A DNA stretch of 64,000 bases from Candidatus Binatia bacterium (lineage in GTDB: Bacteria; Desulfobacterota; Binatia; UBA12015), in the NCBI GenBank assembly GCA_036563615.1, contig DATCMB010000016.1, positions 186,001-250,000 of the forward strand, read 5' to 3'. The notes under the pieces are model-generated. The model made no database searches and had not been told where the DNA came from. It worked only from the letters and a program-made list of their open reading frames with translations. A program made the position numbers and the translations under genes. This document shows, piece after piece, positions 28,990 to 36,907 of this stretch (position 1 is its first letter; the number at the start of each line of letters is the position of its first letter).

Positions 28990-29889
28990 TCACACCCCGA
29001 AGAACTCGCGCGCGAGCGGCAGGAAGACGTCGAGCCGGTCGTGGTGCACCCAGTGCCCGGCGCCCTCGACGTTCACCACGCGCGCGTTCTGGAAGGCCTC
29101 GGCGCGGCCGTCCTTCGACGGATCGCTCGCCCAGGACTCGGTGCCGCGCACGAGCAGCGTCGGGCAGGTGATCCGCCCCCAGATGTTGCGCGCGTCGGTG
29201 ACGTTGAACAGGTAGGGCGACACCGCGCGCGTGAAGTTGTCGAACTTCCAGCGGTACGAGCCGTCCTCCTCGCGCTGCGCGCCGTGGATCGTCAGGTGGC
29301 GCGCCTGCTCCTCGGTGAGGCGCGGGTTCGCCTCGCGCATGCGCGCGACGGCCTCGTCGAGGGTCGCGTAGTAGCGCGGCCGGCGACGCGCGAGCGACTG
29401 CATCTCGCGCACCCAGTGCAGCATGCGATCGGCGGCGGGCGTGTCCTTGAACGACGCGATCATGTCGGGCGACGGCCCGAGCCCCTCGATCGCGATCACC
29501 TTCGCGACCCGGTCGGGGTAGATGCCGGAGTAGTGCAGCGCGATCGAGCCGCCGAGCGAGTGCCCGATGATGTGCACCGGGAAGCGATCGATCACCTTGA
29601 GGAGCTGCGCGACGTCGAGCACGTAGTCGATCAGCGAGTAGATCGAGCCGACCGCCCACTCGGAGTCGCCGTGCCCGCGCAGGTCGGGCGCGACGACGTG
29701 GAAGTCGCGCCGCAGGTCCGCCGCGACCCAGTCCCAGCTCCGCGCGTGGTCGCGGCCACCGTGGATCAGCAACAAAAGCGGCTTGTGCTCGTTCCCCCAG
29801 TCGAGGTAGTGCAGCTTCAGGCGCTGCGAGATGTAGATGCGCGAGATCGGTCCGAGAAAGTCGGCTCCGGCTCGTTCGTCGACAGGCAT
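28990..29889 (-). CDS. Alpha/beta hydrolase
   Basis: A 299-residue alpha/beta-hydrolase. The oxyanion HGGRDH motif appears in LLLLIHGGRDHARSW (about 40-52). The nucleophile elbow is GHSLGGSIALHYS (Ser about 115), an acid is probable in the LVRGTESWASD region, and the catalytic His is in GAGHWVHHD near 282. RLKLHYLDWG at 25 is the usual first-strand entry. No signal peptide. ATG 29889 is chosen because the open frame upstream lacks conservation features. It might act on an ester or CoA thioester made by the thiolase neighbours, 90 bp away on the same strand, but this is inference only. Confidence 0.88.
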   Translation of the reverse strand: MPVDERAGADFLGPISRIYISQRLKLHYLDWGNEHKPLLLLIHGGRDHARSWDWVAADLRRDFHVVAPDLRGHGDSEWAVGSIYSLIDYVLDVAQLLKVIDRFPVHIIGHSLGGSIALHYSGIYPDRVAKVIAIEGLGPSPDMIASFKDTPAADRMLHWVREMQSLARRRPRYYATLDEAVARMREANPRLTEEQARHLTIHGAQREEDGSYRWKFDNFTRAVSPYLFNVTDARNIWGRITCPTLLVRGTESWASDPSKDGRAEAFQNARVVNVEGAGHWVHHDRLDVFLPLAREFFGV

Positions 29890-30191
29890 GCGCCGGGGTG
29901 TATCACGGGTCGCCCGCGAGCGGCACGCTGCGTCGCCAACCGGTAAGACAACCTTCCCAGCAAGCCTCACGGCGGCGAGCAGAGCGGGCTACCGTGGCAA
30001 CGCGCCACACCCCGAGCACCTCTGCACGATGAGCGAACGTCTGACACGAATGCAACGTATTAGGAGGCGGCACCTCTTTTGAGCGAGCGACCGAATCCGG
30101 CCCATCGCTTGCTCGCGCGCCGTCGGACCCCACGCCTTCCCGGGCGGCCCCAAACCGCTCACATCCGGGAAGCCGCAAGGAGCATCCTCTA
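29890..30191. other. 302-bp divergent intergenic region (hydrolase / subtilase)
   Basis: No gene recognised. It must hold promoters for both flanking genes, but I find no convincing -35/-10 pair. An AAGGAG element lies just before the subtilase ATG at 30192. Confidence 0.5.
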
Positions 30192-32909
30192 ATGGCCCGT
30201 ATCTTCCACCGACGCCTCATTCCGTCGACGCTGGCTCTGCTTGCCGCGCCGCTGACGATCGCCCTGGTCGCGTCCGTGGCGGCCGCCGCAAAAGTGGCGG
30301 AGCCGCAGCTCGAGCGCGTCGAGATCGTCCTCGACGTCGACGCGCTGCCGCAGGCGGACCAAGAGCGCTTCGCGGACCGTCGCCAGGCGATCGCCGACGC
30401 GATCGCGACCGGCATCCCGCTGTGGCGCTCGTTCGACCCGCGGGAGGTGCTGCAGGAGTCGCTCGCGCAGCTCGCCGAGCACGGCGTCGACGTCGGCGAG
30501 ACCGCGATCGTCAACTTCGACTCGCTCGAGGCCGACGTGCCCGTCGGCAAGCGCGAGGAGCTGAGCTCGCTGGGCTTCGTCCGCCGCGTGCTCTCGCCCG
30601 CGTTCGCGACGCCGTCGGGAGAGATCGACAGCGAGGGGCTCGAGGTCATCGGCTCGGACATCGCGAACGCGGCCGGTCTCACGGGCGCCGGCATCAAGGT
30701 CGCAATCATCGACTCCGAGTGGCACACCCTCAACGAGACCATCGCGGCGGGTGAGCTGCCCGCGATCCCGGTGTCGATGCAGTTCCGCATCAACGGCATC
30801 GCCACGACCATCAACAACCAGGCGGTGCACGGCGGCGGCGTGCGCGAGCACGGCACGGCGGCGGCCGAGGTGGTGCACGAGGTGGCGCCCGGCGCGACGC
30901 TGGTGCTCTACCGGCTCGACTACAACGGCAAGGGGCTGGTCACGCCGGCGGCGATCAAGCTCGCGATCCGTCACGCGGTGGACAACGGCGCGCAGGTGAT
31001 CCTCGTGCCGCTGCACATCATCCGCACGATGAGCGACCCGGGCAGCACGAACCCGTTCGCCGACGACATCGTCTACGCCACCGCGGCGGGTGCGACCGTC
31101 GTCGTGCCGGCGGGCAACGAGGCGCTGCGTCACTACGAGGCGCGGTTCACGCCGTGCACGTTCTGCAAGAAGGACGACTTCTGCAATACGGCGAACGACG
31201 ACTCCTCGTACCACGTCTTCGACGGTGAGTCGCCGATCAACGACATCATCCTCGACGCCGACTGGGAGGACTGGGTCTACGCGTCCGAGAGCTTCAACCA
31301 GGTGCGCATCACCTGCTACAGCGCGACCGACTCGCCCAACGCGAACAACTTCCGGATGCAGCTGCTGCGCTTCCGCGAGCGCTTCGACGCGCAGGATCCG
31401 CCCGACTACCCCTACTGTCCGAGCGATGCCGGCGTCTCGATCGTCCCCGGGACGGACGTGGCGCTCGGCGACTCCTTTTCCAAGGAGCTGCCGGTCGAGA
31501 CCGATTCGTTCTACGACTACTACTTCATCGCCGTGAAGCGGATGAAGGACGCCGGCAACGAGCGGCCGAACTTCCGCATCAACTGCACGGTGGGCGCGGG
31601 CGAGTTCACCTACTTCACCTCCGAGAAGAGCTTGAACGACCTGGCGGTGGTCAACGAGACCATCGCCGTCGCCGCCGGCGGCTTCCCGGGCTTCGACGTC
31701 CTCCTCGAGACCAGCTCGTGGGGTCCGACGTCCGATCCCAACGGCCCGATGAAGCCCGACCTGACCGCGCCGGGCGAGGTGCTGAACTTCGCGACCACGG
31801 AGAAGGAGTTCGCCTTCCTCGGAACGTTCAACGGCACGTCGGCCGCAGCGGCGCACGTCGCCGGCGTGGTGGCGCTGCTGCAGTCGCACCGGATCGAGCG
31901 CGGGCTCGCGCCGTTCACGCCGGCGCAGGTGAAGCTGATCCTCGCCGGGTCGGCGATCGAGCTCGACGACGGCGATCCGGACCTGGCGGGCCCCGACCCG
32001 TACTACGGCTGGGGCCTCGTGCAGGTGCCCGCGGCGATCCTGCCCGGCGTCCCCGGCGACGGCACGCGCGACGACTGGGACGGCGACGGCATCGCCGACC
32101 GTGCGACCTACGTCGCCGCGACCGGCACCTTGGCGTGGACCGGCTCGACCGGGGCGTCGGGCTCGCTGCAGGGCTTCGGTGGCCCGGAGTGGCGTGCGGT
32201 CCCGGCCGACTACGACGGCGACGCCAAGGCCGACGCCGCGGTCTACAACACCCAGAACGGCAACTGGATCTTCGAGGGCTCGGCCGGTGCGATCGCGCCG
32301 TTGAACGGCTTCGGCGGCGCCGGCTTCCTCCCGACGGTCTGTGACTGGGACGGTGACGGCATCGCCGATCCGGGCGTCTACGAGAAGGCGACCGGCAACT
32401 GGAAGTACCAGGGCTCGACCAGCGGGCTCGTGCAGATCAACGGCTTCGGTGGCCCCGGCCGCTTGCCGATCCCCGGCGACTGGGACGGTGACGGCCGCTG
32501 CGACCCCGCGACCTACCAGAAGGAAGGCAGCTTCTGGTCGTACCGCGGCAGCACCGAGGGTGACGTCACCTTCAAGTTCGGCGGTGCGGGCGCCGGCCGC
32601 TTCCGCCCCGTGCCCGCCGACTACGACGGCGACGGTCGCATGGACGCGGCGCTCTACCAGAAGAAGAAGGGCCGCTGGCGTCTGCGGATGTCGAGCTTCG
32701 GCGGCGTCGTGGAGGCGTTCAACGGCTTCGGTGGCGCTGGCTTCGTCGCCGTGCCGGCGGACTTCGACGCCGACGGCAAGATGGATCCCGCCATCTTCCG
32801 CAAGCTGAACAACAACTGGCGCTACCGGAGCTCGAAGACGGGCGAGTTCCTCGGGCTCGGCCAGTTCGGCGGCCAGGGCGTCCAGCCCATCACCGGCTGG
32901 CGTCCGTAG
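30192..32909 (+). CDS. Secreted subtilisin-like protease with C-terminal FG-GAP/VCBS-like repeats
   Basis: A 905-residue exported serine protease. Signal peptide: basic MARIFHRRL, then LALLAAPLTIALVASVAAAA. An I9-like prodomain region precedes the catalytic domain. The triad is Asp174 (KVAIIDSEW), His220 (GVREHGTAAAEV) and Ser550 (FNGTSAAAAHVAG), with the oxyanion Asn in VVPAGNEA. The His-Ser distance (330 residues) is about twice the usual, due to an insertion around 320-500 that has a Cys cluster (CTFCKKDDFC). Residues about 618-905 are six repeats of about 50 residues with DWDGDGIAD/DYDGDGRMD calcium-type loops and NGFGG turns, resembling FG-GAP/VCBS propellers. The AAGGAG site supports ATG 30192. 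It is probably secreted or surface-bound. Confidence 0.93.
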   Translation: MARIFHRRLIPSTLALLAAPLTIALVASVAAAAKVAEPQLERVEIVLDVDALPQADQERFADRRQAIADAIATGIPLWRSFDPREVLQESLAQLAEHGVDVGETAIVNFDSLEADVPVGKREELSSLGFVRRVLSPAFATPSGEIDSEGLEVIGSDIANAAGLTGAGIKVAIIDSEWHTLNETIAAGELPAIPVSMQFRINGIATTINNQAVHGGGVREHGTAAAEVVHEVAPGATLVLYRLDYNGKGLVTPAAIKLAIRHAVDNGAQVILVPLHIIRTMSDPGSTNPFADDIVYATAAGATVVVPAGNEALRHYEARFTPCTFCKKDDFCNTANDDSSYHVFDGESPINDIILDADWEDWVYASESFNQVRITCYSATDSPNANNFRMQLLRFRERFDAQDPPDYPYCPSDAGVSIVPGTDVALGDSFSKELPVETDSFYDYYFIAVKRMKDAGNERPNFRINCTVGAGEFTYFTSEKSLNDLAVVNETIAVAAGGFPGFDVLLETSSWGPTSDPNGPMKPDLTAPGEVLNFATTEKEFAFLGTFNGTSAAAAHVAGVVALLQSHRIERGLAPFTPAQVKLILAGSAIELDDGDPDLAGPDPYYGWGLVQVPAAILPGVPGDGTRDDWDGDGIADRATYVAATGTLAWTGSTGASGSLQGFGGPEWRAVPADYDGDAKADAAVYNTQNGNWIFEGSAGAIAPLNGFGGAGFLPTVCDWDGDGIADPGVYEKATGNWKYQGSTSGLVQINGFGGPGRLPIPGDWDGDGRCDPATYQKEGSFWSYRGSTEGDVTFKFGGAGAGRFRPVPADYDGDGRMDAALYQKKKGRWRLRMSSFGGVVEAFNGFGGAGFVAVPADFDADGKMDPAIFRKLNNNWRYRSSKTGEFLGLGQFGGQGVQPITGWRP

Positions 32910-32938
32910 CGGAAAGACGTCGTCCCGCGCGCGACCGG

Positions 32939-33766
32939 CTACCGCGTCGCGCGCGGGACCACGCCGTCGACCAACCGGAAGCGTGCGGGGTCGGCGGGCA
33001 CCGCTTCGAGCAGGAAGAGCATCTCGACCTGCTCGTCACACGCGCTCTCGAGCAGCACGAACGGCAGCCCGTAGTCGGCGATCAGCGACTCGAGCTGTGC
33101 ACGCAGCGAGTCGTGCGTCCAGACGTGGAAATGGGTGTCGTAGCTGTCCTCGAGAATGCGCCAGCCGAGCTCGATCGCCGAGCGCGCGTCGAGCGACGCG
33201 TGCATGTTGAGGTTACACTCGGCGACGTGCGCGAGGTCGGACAGGCGCTTCATCTCCGTCCCTGCGCTCGCGAAGTCCCACAGCAGGTGGTCGAGGCTCG
33301 TGAGCGGCCGTCCGCGGTCGAAGGTGTAGCGGGCGTCGGGCACGATGCAGAGCGCGAGCCCGCCGGGCTTCAGCACGCGGTGCCACGCGAGCAGCGCACG
33401 GATCGGGTCGTGCGCGTGCTCGAGCAGATGGCAGGCGATCACGAAGTCGTACGCGTGGTCCGGCAGCAGGTCGAGCGTCATCGTGTCGCACACGACGTCG
33501 GGCCTTCGGATGCGCTCGGGCGGGACGTCCGGGTTGTGCGCGCACAGCTTCTCGTAGTCGAACTTGTCGACGTAGCGGGCGCGAGCGCCGCGCGGCAGCC
33601 AGAGCGGGCTCGCCAGCGCGCCGATCTCGACGCCTTCGCCCCGCAGCCGCCGCGCGAACTTCGCGCGCAGGTTGTCGGCCACGTCGCCGCCCGTCCCGGA
33701 CGCGCTCTCCGCGCCACTCGAACGTCCGCGACGCAAGCTCCGCAAGGCGTTCGCCAGCAAGGACAT
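32939..33766 (-). CDS. SAM-dependent methyltransferase, glycan-cluster type (paralogue 1)
   Basis: A 275-residue class I methyltransferase-like protein. The SAM motif is unusual: GVEIGALASPLWLP rather than a canonical GxGxG. The following motif CHLLEHAHDPIRALLAWHRVLKPGGLALCIVPD (in pieces: FVIACHLLEHAHDPI, then VLKPGGLAL) is standard. Two paralogues with the same EIGA-x-PLLP and LEH-x-DPI landmarks lie at 33934 and 34854 on the other strand. Start at 33766 is the best-placed ATG after a low-complexity stretch; a longer version to 33868 is possible. It converges on the subtilase gene with a 29-bp gap. Likely acts on a sugar or other glycan acceptor, from context only. Confidence 0.8.
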   Translation of the reverse strand: MSLLANALRSLRRGRSSGAESASGTGGDVADNLRAKFARRLRGEGVEIGALASPLWLPRGARARYVDKFDYEKLCAHNPDVPPERIRRPDVVCDTMTLDLLPDHAYDFVIACHLLEHAHDPIRALLAWHRVLKPGGLALCIVPDARYTFDRGRPLTSLDHLLWDFASAGTEMKRLSDLAHVAECNLNMHASLDARSAIELGWRILEDSYDTHFHVWTHDSLRAQLESLIADYGLPFVLLESACDEQVEMLFLLEAVPADPARFRLVDGVVPRATR

Positions 33767-33933
33767 CCGCGGCGGAGAACCGCCATGCGAGCCGTCGGAT
33801 GTCAACCGTTGCCCACGCGCGACGCGGGGCGCGCGATCGCCGTTGCCTTCTCCGCCCGCGATCAGCATACAAGAATTTGCATTGCCGGACGGAGGTCGCG
33901 TGGAAGCGGCTCACGACGGCAATAGGGTTCGCC

Positions 33934-34857
33934 ATGTCGCCCATGACGCTCGTGCGCTCGGCACTGTCGCGGCTGCGGAACGGTCGGCCGTTCTCGCACC
34001 TGCTCGCTCGGTACGCGCCGCTTGCAGCGTCCCACTTCGGCGCGGAGGCGCCCTACCCGTTCGTGCGACGCGACGACATCCGCCTGCGTCATTCGGCGTC
34101 CTACCTGCTCGCGGGCACGACCGGCATCGAGATCGGCGCCGGTCCGTACCCGTCGCTGCTGCCGCCGGGCGTGCGCTGCGAGTACTACGACACGCGCGAC
34201 GCCGCCGGTCTCGCGCAGTACTTCGCCGGCGCGGCGACGCCGCCGACCCGCCACGTCGACGAGATCTCCGCGCGCTTTCCGGACGGCGTCGACTTTCTGA
34301 TCGCGCACAACGTGCTCGAGCACACCCCGGACCCGATCGGGACGCTGCTCGCGTGGCTTCGCTGGCTCAGGCGCGACGGCGTCGCGATCCTGTCGCTGCC
34401 GCACCGCCTGGTGTGCGCGGGCGACGCGCTCCGACCTGCCACGACGATCGAGCACGTGCTGCTCGACTACGCGCTCGGCGAGCAATCGACCTCGCTCGGC
34501 TCGCGCGAGCACTTCATCGCCGGCTGCGTCGGCTGGGCCGCGCACTGGCCGGAGATGTCCAAGAACGAGTTCGCCGAAGGCATCCTGCGCGCCTCGACCG
34601 GAGCCGAGATCGAGCACCACTTCCACGTCTTCGACGACGTGCTGACGGAGAAGACGGTGCAGGCGGCGCTCTGGCTTCGCGGCGCGGGCCGCATCCTCGC
34701 CCTCACCTCGCCCTACACCGATCCCGCGACCGACGGCGACATCATCGTCGTGATCGGCGAGAGCGGTGCGCCCGTCGCGCCGCCCGAGCTCGATGACGTC
34801 CGCGCGCTGCTGCAGTCGGCGCTCGACCGGCTCGGGCGAGGAGGCGAGCAATCGTGA
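33934..34857 (+). CDS. SAM-dependent methyltransferase, glycan-cluster type (paralogue 2)
   Basis: A 307-residue relative of the gene at 32939. The SAM pocket region reads GIEIGAGPYPSLLPPGV, then FLIAHNVLEHTPDPIGTLLAWLRWL and DGVAILSLPHRL. The N-terminal about 50 residues (ALSRLRNGRPFSHLLARYAPL) are basic and may form a docking helix. ATG 33934 is in frame; the longer frame up to 33799 lies in the divergent leader. Its TGA region overlaps the next methyltransferase: the GTG of that gene starts at 34854, four bases inside. The two are therefore coupled. Substrate unknown. Confidence 0.82.
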   Translation: MSPMTLVRSALSRLRNGRPFSHLLARYAPLAASHFGAEAPYPFVRRDDIRLRHSASYLLAGTTGIEIGAGPYPSLLPPGVRCEYYDTRDAAGLAQYFAGAATPPTRHVDEISARFPDGVDFLIAHNVLEHTPDPIGTLLAWLRWLRRDGVAILSLPHRLVCAGDALRPATTIEHVLLDYALGEQSTSLGSREHFIAGCVGWAAHWPEMSKNEFAEGILRASTGAEIEHHFHVFDDVLTEKTVQAALWLRGAGRILALTSPYTDPATDGDIIVVIGESGAPVAPPELDDVRALLQSALDRLGRGGEQS

Positions 34858-35669
34858 TCTTGACACGACGTCGGCGCGCTTCTCTGCTGGCCCGGGTGAG
34901 CGCGCGCGAACCGATGGCCGAGCCGGAGCCCGCGGTGCGGATCGTCGACCGCGAGGACTATCGCGCGGCGCGGGTCGCGTTCCTGCGTCGGCTGATCGAC
35001 CCGGCGAGCGCGCGCGGGCTCGAGATCGGCGCGTTCGACCTACCGACCGTCCTACCCGAGCACGGCGCGTGCGAGTTCGCCGACTGGCGCTCGACCGACG
35101 AGCTGGTCGCGATGTTCGCGGTGCCGCGCGAGACCATCGCGCCGATCACCCACGTCGTCGCCCGCGGACGCGCGCTCTCCGAGCAGATCACGACGCGCTA
35201 CGACTACGTGATCGCCTGTCACGTCCTCGAGCACACGCCGGATCCGATCGCGTTCCTCGGCGACGCCGGTCGTCTCGTCCGTCCGGGCGGCATCGTCTTT
35301 CTCGCCGTCCCCGACAAGCGCCGGACGGCGGACGCCGGGCGCCCCTCGACGACGCTCGACGAGCTCCTCGAGCGTCACCACGCCGGCGTCACGGAGCCGC
35401 CGCTCGCGCAGATCATGCAGTTCGCGCGCGCCTGGCTGCCGGGCTTCGACCGCTGCTCGCTTCGCGAGCTGCACGACTTCGCGGTGCGCAACCTCGCGAG
35501 CGGGCTCGCCGATCCGCACTGCAACGTCTGGCAGGACGAGGAGCTGTTTGCGCAGCTCGAAGAGCTGATCGCGAACGGCTTCCTGCCCGACCTCGAGCTC
35601 GCCGCCTGCGGCCCCAACGACCCGGCGTTCAACGAGTTCCACGTCGCGCTGCGCCGCAAGGCGGCCTAG
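34854..35669 (+). CDS. SAM-dependent methyltransferase, glycan-cluster type (paralogue 3)
   Basis: A 271-residue relative of the two preceding enzymes. Landmarks: GLEIGAFDLPTVLPEHG, YVIACHVLEHTPDPIAFLGDAGRLVRPGG (in pieces VIACHVLEHTPDPIAF and RLVRPGG) and VFLAVPDKRRT. GTG 34854 overlaps paralogue 2 by four bases (GTGA). Its stop TAG (35667-35669) and the TAG of the convergent membrane-protein gene at 35666 share CTAG, so the two genes end on top of each other. Likely methylates a saccharide or lipid-linked intermediate; only context supports this. Confidence 0.82.
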   Translation: MILTRRRRASLLARVSAREPMAEPEPAVRIVDREDYRAARVAFLRRLIDPASARGLEIGAFDLPTVLPEHGACEFADWRSTDELVAMFAVPRETIAPITHVVARGRALSEQITTRYDYVIACHVLEHTPDPIAFLGDAGRLVRPGGIVFLAVPDKRRTADAGRPSTTLDELLERHHAGVTEPPLAQIMQFARAWLPGFDRCSLRELHDFAVRNLASGLADPHCNVWQDEELFAQLEELIANGFLPDLELAACGPNDPAFNEFHVALRRKAA

Positions 35670-36907
35670 CGCTTGCGCAGCCGCATCTCCCACCCGGCCG
35701 GCGGGATCGGGATCCGCACCACGCTGCCCGGCGGCGCGTCCTCGTAGCGCTCGACCTGGTCGGCGAAGCGCAGGTCCGGACGCGCCTTGACGCGCCAGTC
35801 GAGCGGCATGCCGACCAGCACGAGCACCGCGAGCGCGACGCGCGCGACCCAGCGCGCGCCGCGCCACGGATCGGCGCACGCCGACCGCAGCACGACGGCG
35901 AGGAACGCGACCGTCGGGATCACCCAGTAGCGGATGCCGACGTCGCGCCACTGCAGCGCCTGCCAGCGCGGCGCGGCGTCGACCGCGGGCGAGGTCAGCG
36001 CTGCGCCGAGCACGAGCACGCCGAACACGATCAGCAGGCGCAGCGCGAAGCTCGAGGTGACGACGAACGCGCGCGCCACGGCGAGCACGCAGACGACGCC
36101 GAGCGCCGGCAGCAGCGGCCCCGGATCGCCCTGACCGAGGAACAGCCGACCGTGCACCGGCGCGCCGGCGAGTCCGCCGACGACGATGTGCCCGCCGACG
36201 ATGCCGAAGAAGCGCCGCACCGTCGGCTCGAGCGGCGTCGCGAACCGACCGCCGCCGTCGGCGGTGAGAAACGCGACCGTCTGCACCACCGCCGTGGCGG
36301 CCACCGTCGCGAGCACGACGAGTCGCCACGTGCTGCGCTCGCGCCACCACACCGCGATCGCGACCGGCACGAGAAAGACGTAGGTCGGCCCGCTGAGCCC
36401 ACCGACGATCAGCAGCAGGAGGTCGCACGCCGCCCACGCACGGCGCCGCGGCGCGTCCGCGACGACGATCAGGAAGCCCAGGATCGCGAGGTGCGTCTGC
36501 ACGTTGGTGACGTTGCTCTGCACCTCGAAGGAGTTCGGGAGGCCGATCAGGATCAGCGCCGCGAGCGCGCGCAGGCGCCAGTCCGGGATCGCGCCCGCGA
36601 GCCGCGACGACAGCAGGTAGAGCGGCGGCAGCGCTTGCCCGACGATCGCCGCGACGTTGAACACGAGCGGCGCGGCGCGCAGCCCGACGGCGACACCCGC
36701 TGCCGCCGTCAAGCGCGAAAACGTCTGGAAGTATCCCGCCGCCGGCTCGAGCAGCGCGACCAGCGGACCGCGGTTGTGCGCCGCGGCGAACCAGAGCCTG
36801 CCGTCCTCGGCCCAGAACTGCGGATTGGTGAGCGCGTCGGGACGTCGCGAAACGATCAGCGCGAGGACGATCGAGACGCTGCCGCAGATCGTCGCCGCGC
36901 GCTTCAT
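35666..36907 (-). CDS. Polytopic membrane protein, glycosyltransferase-C-like
   Basis: A 413-residue protein with about ten hydrophobic segments. The first (ATICGSVSIVLALIV) is followed by RRPDALTNPQFWAEDGRLWF, whose WAEDG-type acidic loop after the first helix is typical of GT-C fold transferases that use lipid-linked sugars. C-terminal soluble tail has PPGSVVRIPIPPAGWEMRL. ATG 36907 shares one base with the TGA of the upstream 670-residue gene. Not closely matched to a named family. It belongs to the glycan block by position and topology; enzymatic role is inference. Confidence 0.78.
   Translation of the reverse strand: MKRAATICGSVSIVLALIVSRRPDALTNPQFWAEDGRLWFAAAHNRGPLVALLEPAAGYFQTFSRLTAAAGVAVGLRAAPLVFNVAAIVGQALPPLYLLSSRLAGAIPDWRLRALAALILIGLPNSFEVQSNVTNVQTHLAILGFLIVVADAPRRRAWAACDLLLLIVGGLSGPTYVFLVPVAIAVWWRERSTWRLVVLATVAATAVVQTVAFLTADGGGRFATPLEPTVRRFFGIVGGHIVVGGLAGAPVHGRLFLGQGDPGPLLPALGVVCVLAVARAFVVTSSFALRLLIVFGVLVLGAALTSPAVDAAPRWQALQWRDVGIRYWVIPTVAFLAVVLRSACADPWRGARWVARVALAVLVLVGMPLDWRVKARPDLRFADQVERYEDAPPGSVVRIPIPPAGWEMRLRKR

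Noticed and set aside
29990..30082. A possible short hairpin with T-run near 30062-30082 as a terminator.
   Set aside because: The stem is only about four bases and it lies between two divergent genes, where no transcript should end.
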